A DNA stretch of 30,134 nt, taken from Chara braunii. Taxonomy: Eukaryota; Streptophyta; Charophyceae; Charales; Characeae. Where the stretch lies: the NCBI GenBank assembly GCA_003427395.1, contig BFEA01000299.1, forward strand, positions 679,712 through 709,845, read 5' to 3'. The first letter of the stretch is position 1. Each line of letters opens with the position of its first letter. Under the pieces are notes generated by a model. It was given only the letters and a program-made list of their open reading frames with translations. It was not told the origin of the DNA and did not search any database. This document shows positions 1-10,374 of the stretch, piece after piece. The translations under genes and the position numbers were made by a program.

Positions 1-64
<64 letters not shown>
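1..64. repeat. (CT)n microsatellite
   Basis: An uninterrupted CT dinucleotide run opens the window and probably extends beyond its left edge. Long Ser/Leu alternating reading frames across it are translation artefacts. Confidence 0.95.
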
Positions 65-68
<4 letters not shown>

Positions 69-182
69 TGCCATGTTCCATACATCTGCGCTCACCACTC
101 TTCTGACATCAGCCCCCCCCGCCTGCCCTGTCTTTCCTCGCGCCACGCGCGAAGAGTGTACCCTGTCTGCTATTGTGATTCA

Positions 183-186
<4 letters not shown>

Positions 187-246
<60 letters not shown>
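187..246. repeat. (CT)n microsatellite, second tract
   Basis: A perfect 60-bp CT run, immediately followed by the first copy of the repeat described at 243-425. Confidence 0.95.
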
Positions 247-249
<3 letters not shown>

Positions 250-425
250 CTTACCCGACTCCCCATTGGATTTCCGTGTTTCTCCCTGCCTCCCCCCATC
301 CCGTGCATCAGGAAATCAGGCAATCGGATTTCGTAATCGACTGGCGGATAGCGATCCAGATCAGACTTCGGTGACGGCCGATTGAAAAAAAAAAAAAAAA
401 AAAGCAACATCATGCACGTCCCACA
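243..425. repeat. Dispersed repeat, copy 1 (with internal A-run)
   Basis: About 180 bp that recur at 1107-1298 with scattered substitutions. Shared landmarks are ACCCGACTCCCCA, GGATTTCCGTGTTTCTCCC, CAATCGGATTTCGT, CTTCGGTGACGG, then an A-rich run and GCAACATCATGCACGTCCCAC. The A-run is pure here (A19) and punctuated by G in copy 2. A third, shorter relative lies around 745-870. No coding capacity is evident. Confidence 0.75.
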
Positions 426-559
426 CTTGCTGGCGAGATACATTCCATGGGGCCGTAAGGACAACGTGCCCTCTGTCTGCCGTGAGGTCATGAAAAAAAA
501 AAAAAAAAGGCAAAACAACCATTTCCTCCATATCGCGGTCAGATACAGGATGCTACAGT

Positions 560-760
560 AGTGTGTCCCGTCCCGTCTTCCCTCTCGATCCCGACGTTTC
601 TCCCCCATCCCTTCTCGGATCCCCACTTGCCTCCCATCCCGACTTCCCTTCGTATCCCGACTTTTTTCCCCAACCCGACTTCCCTCATCATCCCCAGTTC
701 TCTGCCCATCCCGATTTCCCTTGTGATCCCGACGTCCTTTCCTCGTCGATCATCCCTCCC
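560..760. repeat. Degenerate C-rich minisatellite, about 20-bp units
   Basis: Roughly nine imperfect units built on CCCATCCCGACTTCCCTT follow one another with variable spacing. Open frames on both strands here (Pro/Ser-rich on plus, Gly/Met/Arg-rich on minus) reflect the repeat, not a gene. Confidence 0.75.
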
Positions 761-1106
761 GATCCATTCACGAGTGAGAGTCCTTCCACCCCCCAGAGCA
801 TTCGCCATCCCCCCCCGCTATCTAACCCGACTCCCCATCGTGATTTCGTGTCTCGCTCCCCCCCTCCCCCCTCCCCGTTGATCTCCCGGTCTTAGCTCTC
901 GCGATCAACAGTCCCTTTCGTATCAGCAGCACTTTTGCGCATCTTCCCTCGCACGCAAGCCAACCTGGCTCCTCTTCATCTTCTTGCTACCCGTCTTCGT
1001 GCGGCCACGTCAGCAACCGAATCAATTTCCCCTCTCCGTCGATCCTCCCTCCCCATCCACTCACGATCGAGAATCCTCCCCGCCCAGGGCATTACCCCTC
1101 CCCCCC

Positions 1107-1298
1107 TCTCAATCTCACCCGACTCCCCAACGGATTTCCGTGTTTCTCCCAACCTCCCCCCATCCCGTGCATCACGAAATTAGGCAATCGGATTTCGTGA
1201 TCGAGTGGGGGATCGCGATCCAGATCACACTTCGGTGACGGAAGATTGCAAAAAGAAAAAAGAAAAAAGAAAAAAAGCAACATCATGCACGTCCCACA
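1107..1298. repeat. Dispersed repeat, copy 2
   Basis: Second copy of the 243-425 repeat in the same orientation, with the A-run changed to AAAAAG-type units. The preceding 1040-1106 stretch also resembles 745-815 (CCACTCACGA and GGGCATT/AGCATT blocks), so the duplicated unit may be longer than the best-conserved part. Confidence 0.75.
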
Positions 1299-1751
1299 AT
1301 AATCGATAGAGAGAAAGACAGAGAGAGACATACATTGATCAGCCATGTCGCCAATGTCGTATCGCTGCTGACTAACATACAGTTGGATGGACTGCTAACA
1401 GTCCCTCCTCCCCTTCTTCACCACTTTGTTCCCCTCCTTTACCCCTCGCGACAACCTTCCCCGCCGCAGTCGCGTTGTACTCTCGGTGCGACTGTCACTC
1501 GATGACTTTCGACACCTCCTGCTTCCCTTCCTCACCACTACACTTGTGCTCTGTCCCCTCCCATGCAGCACACCATATATACAATAGATAACACACACAT
1601 TCGATTGCGGTGTGGTGATGCATGCACGCTCACCACAGCGAACGAAGACTCCCATAGCGAACAAAGCCTCTCATCGCTTCGAATGCGCAAGCCCGGCAAA
1701 CGAACCGCTTGGGCGACTTCGAATGCGCAAGCGATTCGATTCAGGTCCGCA

Positions 1752-1895
1752 CACTTCCACCCACGGCCCGACAAACTGCCGCCCCTGGGCCCGCACCCGC
1801 CCGAAACCGTTCACACTGGCACCAAACCGCTCCACATACTTCCACCCGCCGCCTGACGAACTGCCGCCCCTCAGCCTGCACCCGCCCGTAACCGC
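1752..1895. repeat. Tandem duplication, about 86-bp period
   Basis: A block beginning ACTTCCACCC, with CCCGACAAACTGCCGCCCCT and GCACCCGCCCG, occurs near 1752 and again near 1838 with several substitutions. A third partial ACTTCC start lies near 1900. The surrounding 1300-2000 stretch holds no supportable gene. Confidence 0.6.
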
Positions 1896-2014
1896 TCCCC
1901 GCACTTCCGGTCACGGCCGCCGAATTAAACACCGCCCCTGGGCCCACCGACAATCGTCCCGCACCCAGGAGCGGTGTCTCGCGAGACCCGCTTTATAGTA
2001 TTAGAGATGTATCC

Positions 2015-2290
2015 GAGGCAGGCCCTGGGCCAGACACAGGGCATGAACTGAACACAGGCCGCTTGGCAGTTGGACACGGGTAACCACCCCAGGCCCTGCG
2101 GAAAATACCCTGGGACAGGGGCTCAGCCACTTGGGGCCTAGCAGAAGCTTTCGGGGAGAGGCCCAGGCCAGCCAGGCAGCCCACGACTGGCAGCCACTTT
2201 CCATAAAGGAAAGGGCCTGGCCGCTGGCCAGACATTCGGGCACTCGCTGCTTATGCACAAGCGCTGCTGCGCCAGCTGCTGGATCGAGTG
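2015..2290 (+). repeat. Diverged LTR-like fragment related to element 2 LTR
   Basis: Read on the plus strand, this stretch shares an ordered series of blocks with the sense (minus) strand of the 14335-15330 and 26663-27674 LTRs. The blocks are GCAGGCCCTGGGC, GGGGCCTA followed by GAAGCTT, AGGCCCAG then CCAGCCAGGC, a CTTTCC..GGAAAG hairpin, CATTC-GGCACTCGC and GCGCTGCTG. The order is kept but identity is low, so this is either an old solo-LTR remnant or a member of a related family. The ends were not found. Confidence 0.5.
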
Positions 2291-2974
2291 CCTACGTGCT
2301 CATGGGCGAGCAGGGTGGACGAAGGCAGCCATAGCCGGGCTGGCCTGCGCGTTGCTGGATGGGGTGCATGGTGGACTTCGGGTGCATGTGGCATCTGTGT
2401 GGAGGATCTAGGTTGTGAGTGAAGCGAGGGACATACCTGGTGCTTGATGCGAAAAGCATTGGCCTAGATCTGCTCGTACTTTGGAAAGCTGTTGATGTCA
2501 CCGGCGACATTGTAGATATGGGGGTATAGTGGGAGGTATAGGGGGGTATAGTGATGTGAGGGTGTTGGGGGGCGGTTTGGGGATTTTGAGGGGGTGTATG
2601 GGGGTATAGGGAGTGGGTACAAGGGTGTTGGTGGGGTTATTGGGGGTTCTGGACCCTTTTTTTTTGTTTTGTTTTGCGCGTGCGGTGCCGACAACCCCTG
2701 ACTGGTAGGTGTCGACCAGCTGACCAGTCAAGGAGCGCCGACCGTCGGGGTAGGCAACACTGCTTGCTGGCGTACAAGGAACCGGACGGTCACTCCCCAG
2801 AATGGATATGGAGCCAGAACCTCAAGGTTCTGTTTTGCTTATTAAGAAAAAAAAAAGATTGTATCTAGTCCAGATTTCTCAGGTCAGTTCTTACTGTTCT
2901 TTCAGTCAACAGTTCTTTTCAGACTGAGAGGAACTGAGAGTGATGGTCTGTTCAGTGTGTATGTTCAAGCAAGC
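2291..2974. other. Non-coding flank with G-rich degenerate repeat
   Basis: No gene is supported. From about 2510 to 2650 the plus strand is G-rich, with GGGGGTATAG-like units and many runs of four or more G, so it could form G-quadruplexes. Near 2885-2940 there are several CAGTTCTT copies and the inverted pair CAGTTC/GAACTG. The stretch ends at the AAGC target duplication of element 1. Confidence 0.6.
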
Positions 2975-3699
2975 TGTAATAACCCTGTTCAGAAGTAGCC
3001 TGGGGCCCAGAACTCAGCCCCAGGCCACGCAGACCTGAGAAGGTCTGCTTCTCAGGTCTGCGCTGGGCTGTGTGACCAGGACACGCCCAGGCCTGAGTCT
3101 GTCGGGTGTGGCTGTGTGACCGAATGCCGCACACAGGAAATTCAAGAGTCAAAGTCAACTATAGAGTCAAAGGTACCGCACCCAGGCCCTGGGTTGGATA
3201 CACTCACTTGTTGTGCGCAGGTACCCAGACAGCATCCAGGCCGGAGGGAATTCGGTTTCAGGCCGATCTGAGCCCTCATTCGCATTGAGATCTGGACGGC
3301 CGAGGGATACAGCACCCGGGGTCCAGACCCCGCGTCAACACTACATAAGAGTTGACTTCCTGGCTTGGACATTCATTCTGTCTTGCGTTGATGCTGACTT
3401 CACGCATTGACTTCGACGCTGGCTTGACGCTGCGACGCCGGCTTGACACATTGAGGATACACGGATACTCGTTCAGACTATTGATTGATGAGGTGGCAGT
3501 AGAGGAGGGAGCCCGAAGCAGGAGTGGGCATTTTTACTACCTCTCCTTTGTCTCTTCTCCCTCCTCCCTCTTCGTCTGTGTATGATATCTCACCTCAATC
3601 TGTCTGGTCACGATTTTTGACTATTTGTAATCATCAGCCGATGGACATTTTTCTGGACTTGCATTGTTGACAACTGTCTCACGATCTGGGTTCATTACA
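2975..3699 (+). repeat. Element 1 5' LTR (725 bp)
   Basis: Begins TGTAATAACCCTG and ends GGGTTCATTACA, with the 6-bp terminal inverted repeat TGTAAT/ATTACA. It matches the 3' LTR along its length with two structural differences. It lacks about 316 bp that the 3' LTR has between GACGC and ACATTGAGG. It also has 13 extra bases that complete a perfect 12-bp palindrome (3031-3042 with 3048-3059, 5-nt loop). Confidence 0.93.
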
Positions 3700-3702
3700 A
3701 TT

Positions 3703-3714
3703 TGGTATCGGAGC
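3703..3714 (+). other. Primer binding site, initiator-Met tRNA type
   Basis: TGGTATCGGAGC begins three bases after the 5' LTR. Plant initiator-Met PBSs read TGGTATCAGAGC, so this is an 11/12 match, and the A-to-G difference would still pair as a G-U wobble with the tRNA. Element 2 carries the identical 12-mer. Confidence 0.88.
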
Positions 3715-3788
3715 TAATCTCTTGATGACGACATTTGTATATGAGTAGGCGCCAGGTGGCGCGCAGGTAAGTGAGGTTGAGTAGGTGA

Positions 3789-4413
3789 TGACGTGGCAAG
3801 GGATACGCTAGGGTGATGACATGGCACATACCTATGGGCGAGGATATACTTCAGAGGCCTGTTGACAAATCACTGGCGAGAAGACATTGCCGGGACTGTT
3901 GACGAGGTACAGGGTTCATTGGTAGGAAGAGATCCCTACCAGGTTGCTGACGTGGCCGAGGGACTGCGACAGGAGATACCGCACACCAGCCTGGATCGCG
4001 ATTGTGATGTGGCATCGCGATCCCTTGGTGACGTGGCATGTGTTGTGCCACGTCTGAAGACCCTGTTACTGATGCTGACGTGGCACTACTTGTGTTGCTG
4101 ACACGCAACAGGGTCTATTGCAGATGCTGACGTGGCCTGGAGGAAGGAAGATCGATTGCTGACGTGGCAGGAGCAGGTCATCACACCTGTCTTATGCGGT
4201 GGTGTCTGCCTGCTGACGTGGCATTGAACTCCTTGGCTGACGAGGCATAATCTGACTAGCTGGAACGGCGACGGTATCTCACGACGTTTGGAAGAGGCAC
4301 GTGACAAGGATCGGACTACACATTTGCTGACGTGGCATCCCATTATTGATAGACTGGACAGAGTGTTGACGTGGCAACATTGCTATGTTGGCACTCCAGG
4401 GTGACACGTGGCA
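3789..4413 (+). promoter_or_regulatory. Array of TGACGTGGC motifs in element 1 leader
   Basis: TGACGTGGCA or TGACGTGGCC occurs at 3789, 3948, 4029, 4076, 4128, 4160, 4214, 4328 and 4367, all in the sense orientation. Near variants lie at 3817 (TGACATGGCA), 4238 (TGACGAGGCA) and 4402 (TGACACGTGGCA), and an inverted copy at 4046. ACGT-core sites of this kind are bound by plant bZIP factors (C-box/G-box hybrids), and TGACGTGG also matches the unfolded-protein-response element consensus. The array lies downstream of the 5' LTR and upstream of gag. Binding and function are inference; it may be only a degenerate repeat. Confidence 0.6.
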
Positions 4414-4831
4414 GGCAGGATACTGCTAAGTAAGAGGTGCACTCTAAAGACGACGACGGTACAACTGTGGACAGATTACACAGCTGTAGTGCCAGCTGTC
4501 AGAGGGAGTGCGTGATCGCACTGACATCAAGAAGACACAACAGATTGACGAAGTTGCTGACAAACTGTTTGTGATTGTTGTTGGCATACTTACCTATTGT
4601 TGCTGTGTGTGGTGTTTGCGTACTTACTTGTGTGTTGTGTCTGATCACACGGGCCTGATACGGTACCTGTACACTCTTGCTTAGGACGTCATGACACAGA
4701 CAAACAAAAGAACAACAATAGTTAGAAGTAGAAATAATTGTATCTGATTCTTTTCTTTTCAGTGATTAGAAATCTTGCTGTTTTAAGATCGGTGCGGCCG
4801 TGGAATTTATTATTGTTAGTAAGTATTTATT

Positions 4832-6739
4832 GTGTGGCAGACGCACATCACAATGTCTCATTTCTGGAATTGTTTGAAATTGTCGGTTCTCACTCGTTTC
4901 ATTCCTTTCTTCTTCTTCCCAGCCTCATTCACCTTCGCTATTGATGAGGGGACTCCTGACCCCCGAACCAGACAGCAAGTTGAAGAGCGAAAAAAAATCT
5001 TGATTGCTCGTTTGGATCAATTCATATATGAACTCCATGACGTGGGTGCTGAAGTAGAGGCACAGGTACGTGCCCAGTTTGATTTGAAAGCAATTCATGA
5101 TGCTATCGAATCAGCTGAGACTGACACCGACGTCTTGAAGGTTCAGAATGAACTTATCAAGTGTCGTCAGACACTTGATAAGATTATTATGGAACAACTT
5201 GCAAAGATCTCGAAACAGAAGGAGGAGAAAGAAGTTGATGTGACTGAAGAAACCGTGGATGAGAACATCAGATAATTGGAAGAAGCGCTTGAGAAAAAAA
5301 AGCAGAGGAATCAGGAAATGAGAAGGCGTAAAGAGAGGAATGTACAACAAGAACAAAAAGTGGAAAAAGTTAGACAAACTGTTATTCACACTGAAGGGGA
5401 AGAACAAGCGATTTCTCTGGCCCAGCTTGTGAATTACCTTGCCCATTTGGAAATGAAAAAAAAGATCAGTTTGGCGAGCGGATGCAGTCCCAAATTGATG
5501 ATGTGGCCTCAGTACTCCGGACGGTCACGAATTTGGTCAAGGGAAAGGAACAAGTCAAGGAAGAAAAGACTAAAAAGCCAGAGAAACTCATGGGAGACGC
5601 CATGAAGTCTCTCAAGGTAGAAACAGAGAAGACAAAAAAGCAATTAGAAACAAAGAAAGGGGAACCTTCGAGTCCGTCGTCTACTTCATCAAGCTCCCCT
5701 CCTTCCTCTCCACCTCCGAAGTCTCCTCCTTCTAAGGATAGGGTATCTGCGGAACCTGAAAAGCCAAAGAAGAGGGAGAAGGTAAAGATGAAAATGCCTT
5801 TTACGTTCTGCAACAAGAAGGATGAAAACTTGTTGCTATGGATTGCCGAGATTCAGACTTACTATAAAACGTCTCCTGTCGAACCTGATTCTCAAGTTGC
5901 GTCTCTACTTCGTGTCTTGGTGGGAAAGCAAAAGAATGGGTATTGGCAGAAGCTAACGCAGCGGGGTTCGAGGACATTGGGGAGTGGGCTGAAACCATGA
6001 ATCTGAAGCAGTTCCTTGGAAAGATCAAGGAACGCTTCCTGGACAAAACAACGGCGGACAAGGCCTTTGACCAACTTACTACCATTAGCCAAAGACATTG
6101 GACCTCGGTAGAATCTTTGTCTCGGGAAGTAGATCGGTTGCTGCAGGTCCTGGATTGAACCTGCAAGACAACCAAGTCCTTTATATCTATTCCCGCGCTC
6201 TGCCCGAGCCTATTTGTGAACAGCTCGTGGCAGATGCTAAATCCGGCAAGTACAACTACAAGCAGCTTCGCGATCTGGCTCTCCAACGAGAGCAAATGAC
6301 TTCACAGGTAAAGAATTCGTATGCTTTCGCGGTGAAGTATGGTGGAGGTGGAAGTGCAGGTGTAGGAAAGCGGGTACTCTGGCGCCAAAAGCGCCAGGAC
6401 CACACCCTCGTCATCTTTGATGACGATACTGTGGAGAAGTGGCCATTGGAGGCCGAGGGTGTGACGAGCAACAGTGAGTCCGGGAAGGGGGAAGTCACTG
6501 CTGCAGTGGTCAACAAGGGAGGACCACGACCGTCAGGAAAGAAAAAGAAACCACGCTCGTTCCCTGAGCATCCCGGAATTGCGGCCGGGAAGCCGTGGGA
6601 AAAGATGGGGATGTCACAAGAATTATAGCAAGAAAGAATGAACAATGCACAATGTCTAAAGTGTGGCATTACAGGGCATGTGATTGCATGGTGCCCACAG
6701 ATTAGATACCCAAAAACGAGCAGCCAGTAGGAGTAGCAT
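4832..6739 (+). pseudogene. gag: Element 1 gag (capsid and nucleocapsid), broken
   Basis: Encodes the retrotransposon particle protein. The N-terminal part is a charged, probably coiled-coil segment (about 4960-5460), followed by a Ser/Pro/Lys-rich linker (about 5640-5780). Then comes a capsid-like region starting near MPFTFCNKKDENLLLWIAEI. It ends with a CCHC zinc knuckle at 6653-6694 (C-x2-C-x4-H-x4-C, CLKCGITGHVIAWC). The frame is broken by TAA at 5273-5275, a frameshift at the A8 run 5456-5463, frameshifts near 5930 and 6150, TAG at 6626-6628, and a shift near 6720 into the protease frame. The phrase REVDRLLQV matches TVERLLVVPG in element 2 gag, confirming homology. The true start codon is uncertain. 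Confidence 0.85.
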
Positions 6740-7265
6740 CTGCTCCTACTGAGTTAAAGGGTTTGGTCAAAGAAGGTAAGGCGCCAATGACCCCTTCCAA
6801 CCCTTTGACTCGCACGACAGAGGATGGTTCTTTTTCGGCCCATCGTCCAGATCACCCTGAACCTGTCTTATGCACTGTCTCTCTGGACGACTATCTTGAC
6901 GAGCTTGGTAATGAGTTGCTGGCATTACGAAGCTCGTGGGCGAAGAAATCAAAGTCTAAGGGTGATTTACTACTCGCGGATATAGAGATAACACGTACAC
7001 GAGTAGGTGCACTGTTGGACTCAGGATCTACGCGATCCTATATATCCGAGAAGGCAATTCGTAAGTTGCATCTCGGAATGAAGGTGAGAAACCTGAGTAG
7101 ACCTAGCATGTCTGTTCTTGCTGACAAAAGCACAATCATATCTCGCAGTATGTTGATCGTGTTAAGTGTTGGTTTCGAACAAGGGAAGGTAAGAAGATTT
7201 TGCATGAGGTATCCTTCCTAATCGAAAAGAACCTACCATTTGACTTGATTCTGGGAATGCACTGA
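6722..7265 (+). pseudogene. Element 1 retropepsin-like aspartic protease, broken
   Basis: The frame is open from about 6722 to 7221. It contains ALLDSGSTRSYIS, the catalytic D-S-G motif of retropepsins (Asp codon at 7018-7020). This protease would process the Gag-Pol polyprotein. A frameshift near 7190 moves the downstream half into another frame, where the family phrase NLPFDLILGMH ends in TGA (7263-7265). Relatives have Trp or an aromatic residue there, so a TGG-to-TGA change is the simplest reading. A protein-poor linker follows to a second stop (TAG, 7443-7445) in the same frame. Confidence 0.85.
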
Positions 7266-8190
7266 CACGAGAAAGCCAACCCAAACATTAAGTTCAAAGA
7301 GAAGATTGTGCAATTGCGAGACACACAATCTGAATTGAAACCTATCAAACTGTTCCATAAGTCTGGGTCTGACTCTAGTCTCTCTTTTTGTTGTATGAGT
7401 TACCCAGCGTTTCGTTCGATAGTTTCAAAGAAAAGGTTGGAATAGGAAGTAATGATGGTCTTAGTAAAACGAGTAGGTGAGTCTTCTACTTCCTATCCTC
7501 CTTTGACCGATAAACTCCTTGGTGAGTATAAAGATTTGTTTTCCGAACCAATAGGAATAACTGAACGTGCTATCAAGCACACCATTGAAATTATTCCTGG
7601 AAGTAAGATTCCCAAGGGCTCTATCTATCGAATGTCTGCTAGGGAACTTGAGGAGTTGAGAAAACAACTACAGGACTTAACAGAGAAAGGATGGATTCGC
7701 CCTAGCTCTTCTCCTAATGGTGCCCCTGTCTCATTTGTGCCCAAAAAGGAAGGTGAGTTGCGTCTCTGTATAGACTATAGGAGGCTGAATATCGACACTG
7801 TTAAGAATGCTGAACCACTTCCTCGCATTGACGATTTACTTGACCAATTACAGGGTTGCAAGTACTTTAACAAGATCGACTTGAAATCTGGATATCACCA
7901 GATTGAGGTGGAACCCTCCGATCAGCATAAGACCGTTTCCCGGACCAGGTATGGCCACTACGAGTTCGTGGTAATGCCCTTCGGATTAACGAATGCCCCT
8001 GCTACGTTTCAAAGGTCAATGAATGACTTGTTTCGTCAATGGCTCGATAAATTTGTTATTGTCTATCTCGATGATATTCTAGTGTACAGTAAGACACTAG
8101 AAGATCATGAGAAACACCTTCGTTTGGTGTTAGGGAAGTTGCGTGAGGGCAATTTCAAGATCAATCCCAAAAAAGGCTGAGTTTGCTAAG
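7266..8190 (+). pseudogene. pol: Element 1 reverse transcriptase domain
   Basis: The longest open part runs 7452-8180. In that frame the fingers/palm signature [20 protein letters not shown] starts near residue 54. [11 protein letters not shown] follows at 103-113, [11 protein letters not shown] (motif A, catalytic Asp143) at 141-151, [14 protein letters not shown] near 174-187, and the YLDD box at 205-208 with both Asp present. The active site is therefore intact, unlike element 2. The frame breaks at a run of six A near 8169-8174. The connection segment up to about 8225 has stops and has probably lost some codons. Confidence 0.92.
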
Positions 8191-8225
8191 TCAGAAGTGT
8201 TATACATATAGTGAACGAAGAAGGT

Positions 8226-8973
8226 TTAAAGCCAAAATAGAAGAAGATTTCAACAATTAGAGATTGGCCACAACCTAAGTTTATAACGAAATTGCGATCT
8301 TTCCTTGGTTTAGCCAGTTATTACAGGAAGTTTGTCAGAAACTTCTCATTGATTGCTGCACCAATGCGAAAATTGTTAAAGAAGGAAACTATCTGGTTGT
8401 GGAATAAGGATTGTGAGTCTTCCTTTCAAAAACCGAAGTATGCCCTGACTCACTACCCCGTCCTTAAAATTGTTGACCCGTCTTTGCCTTTCATTGTCAC
8501 TACTGATGCAAGTCAGTATGGGATTGGCGCTGTTCTACAGCAAGATGAGGGCAAGGGTTATAGACCCATAGAGTTCATGTCTGCAAGACTGCTGTCTGAA
8601 AAGGTTGTCGACTCCACTTATGAAAGGGAGTTGTATGCCTTAGTCTATGCACTAAACACGTGGAAGCACTACTTGTTAGGGAGACACTTCACTGTGTACT
8701 CAAACCACTCTACCCTGAAGTGGATAAAGACACAGCTGAGGCTCTCTGATAAGTTGGTTCAATGGTCTGCATTCATTGATACTTTTGATTTTGAGTTAAA
8801 AACAATCAAAGGAAAGTCTAATGTGGTTGGAGATGCATTGTCCAGGCGGAGTGACTTCTTTGGTGCAATTGTCTCTTACTTGGATGTTGGGAATGACCTG
8901 AAAGACCAGATTCGCCAAGGGTATGCTACTGATCCTATCTGGAAACCAATCATGGATATCCTTGAACGAGACT
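8226..8973 (+). pseudogene. pol: Element 1 RT connection and RNase H, catalytic Asp changed
   Basis: Open from 8292 to 8975. LRSFLGLASYYRKFVRNFS is the RT thumb/connection, then comes a Ty3-type RNase H. Seen in order: TTDASQYGIGAVL (Asp72), YERELYAL (Glu111/Glu113), YSNHSTLKW, and VGDALSRR (Asp181). The family has SDH at the third position; here the codon at 8703-8705 is AAC (Asn138), a likely G-to-A loss of a metal-binding Asp. The frame ends in TGA. Compared with element 2, about a dozen codons between DILER and DGLLFL are missing, so the end is a deletion plus frameshift. Confidence 0.9.
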
Positions 8974-10335
8974 GATGGATTGTTGTTCTTGATTGACCAA
9001 ACCGAACAAAGATTGTATATTCCTCAAAAGGAAGAAATAAAGAGTGTATTGATTGGGGAATGTCACGATGCTGAGGGTCACTTTGGTTTCAAGAAAACAT
9101 ATGCCGAAGTCAGAGAACGTTTCGAATGGAAGAGACTTAAAGAAGATGTACTAACATATGTTCGTACTTGTTTAGTGTGTCAGAGAAACAAGCCGTCGCA
9201 CGAGAATCCCCTTGGACTTCTCAAGCCATTACCTATACCAAGCGAACTAGGTGAGTCTATCTCAATTGATTTCATGAGTCTGGTTAAGAGTCACAATGGT
9301 AGCAGTCAAGTGATGGTAATTGTGGATCGTTTCTCTAAATACGCTATGTTTGTTCCCTTACCAGCAGAAACACGTACTGAACTTGTCATTCAGAAATTTC
9401 AGATGCGATGGGTCACTGAGTATGGATTCCCTAAAACCATTATATCTGATCGAGATGTCTGGTTCACCAGTCTGCCATGGCAAAAGCCGATGGAAGCTTA
9501 TGGCACACGGCTGACCATGTCGTCAGGGAGACATCCTGAAACGAATGGCCAGACTGAACAAATGAACCGTCTGTGCCAACAACTTTTGCGTATGTACATT
9601 AGACCCGATCAGATTGATTGGGATGAGAACTTACCCAAAATTGTGAGTGCATATAACAATAGTGTTCATACTTCCACGGGAAGAACCCCGAATGCACTTC
9701 ACAAAGGATGGAAGCCTAAACGTCCCATTGATGTACTGAACCGGGACCAGTTTCTTAGGTTACCCCCAGGGACCCGAGAATATGCAATCTTGTTTCAGGA
9801 AGATATTCAAAAAGTTAAAGATAATCTAAGGAAAGCTCAACTACGAATGATTGAACAAGCCAACAAGCACCGTCGACCATCTACATTCAAAGAAGGTGAT
9901 CTGGTTTGGGTAAAATCTAACGAGTTTTCATTAGAAGAAGATGTCTCCCAGAAATTGCTACCTGTCTATTTTGGACCCTGGGAAGTTCTCAAGGTAATTA
10001 GAGATGTAGAGGGACCGTCTTATCGAATTGATATTCCCCCTCATCTCAAAACATACCCTGTCTTTCATGCATCCAAATTGTTGCCTTACGTAGAAGGAAA
10101 TGAGTTTCCTCACAGACCCTCTATGATTCCACCAGATATGGATGGCGGATACGAGATTGACCGAATCATAGAGCATGGCTACTTCTCTATGGGAGGACGT
10201 GGACGACCTCAGAAGCAGTTCAAGGTATGTTTTAAAACTCAAGCACCATCTGAGGACAGATGGTTTAGTAAACGAGAACTACTTGAGACTGCTCCTGATA
10301 TTGTCGCTGCTTATGAACGAGGGTTAAAGTCTTAA
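8971..10335 (+). CDS. pol: Element 1 integrase with C-terminal chromodomain (open frame)
   Basis: The longest intact frame in element 1. The ATG-to-stop ORF starts at 8923, but the homologous reading begins near 8971 (TDGLLFL). In that ORF's numbering, the HHCC zinc finger is H48, H53, C83, C86. The DDE triad is D116 (SIDFMSL), D176 (ISDRDVWF) and E212 (NGQTEQ), giving D-x35-E. A GDLVWV-type C-terminal domain and FGPWEVL follow. The last 60 or so residues (YEIDRIIEH to AAYERGL) are a chromodomain, thought to guide integration to particular chromatin. It lacks its own initiator: it is the tail of Gag-Pol, and upstream lesions would prevent its expression. The catalytic residues look intact. 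Confidence 0.93.
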   Translation, partial: TDGLLFLIDQTEQRLYIPQKEEIKSVLIGECHDAEGHFGFKKTYAEVRERFEWKRLKEDVLTYVRTCLVCQRNKPSHENPLGLLKPLPIPSELGESISIDFMSLVKSHNGSSQVMVIVDRFSKYAMFVPLPAETRTELVIQKFQMRWVTEYGFPKTIISDRDVWFTSLPWQKPMEAYGTRLTMSSGRHPETNGQTEQMNRLCQQLLRMYIRPDQIDWDENLPKIVSAYNNSVHTSTGRTPNALHKGWKPKRPIDVLNRDQFLRLPPGTREYAILFQEDIQKVKDNLRKAQLRMIEQANKHRRPSTFKEGDLVWVKSNEFSLEEDVSQKLLPVYFGPWEVLKVIRDVEGPSYRIDIPPHLKTYPVFHASKLLPYVEGNEFPHRPSMIPPDMDGGYEIDRIIEHGYFSMGGRGRPQKQFKVCFKTQAPSEDRWFSKRELLETAPDIVAAYERGLKS

Positions 10336-10374
10336 ATATTTCTGCGGTGGAACTCGAAAATGGGCCGGCAGGAA
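10336..10374 (+). other. Presumed polypurine tract region of element 1
   Basis: The short spacer between the polyprotein stop and the 3' LTR ends in GGGCCGGCAGGAA. It is only weakly purine-rich, unlike the clear tract of element 2, so the plus-strand primer site is placed by position alone. Confidence 0.35.

Noticed and set aside
73-626. Ser/Leu and Arg/Glu alternating open frames over the CT tracts
   Set aside because: They are direct translations of dinucleotide repeats and C-rich minisatellites, with no domain or codon signal.
3789-4413. CRISPR-like array (regularly recurring short motif)
   Set aside because: The repeated unit is 10 bp, spacing is irregular (32-159 bp), and it lies inside a eukaryotic retrotransposon leader.
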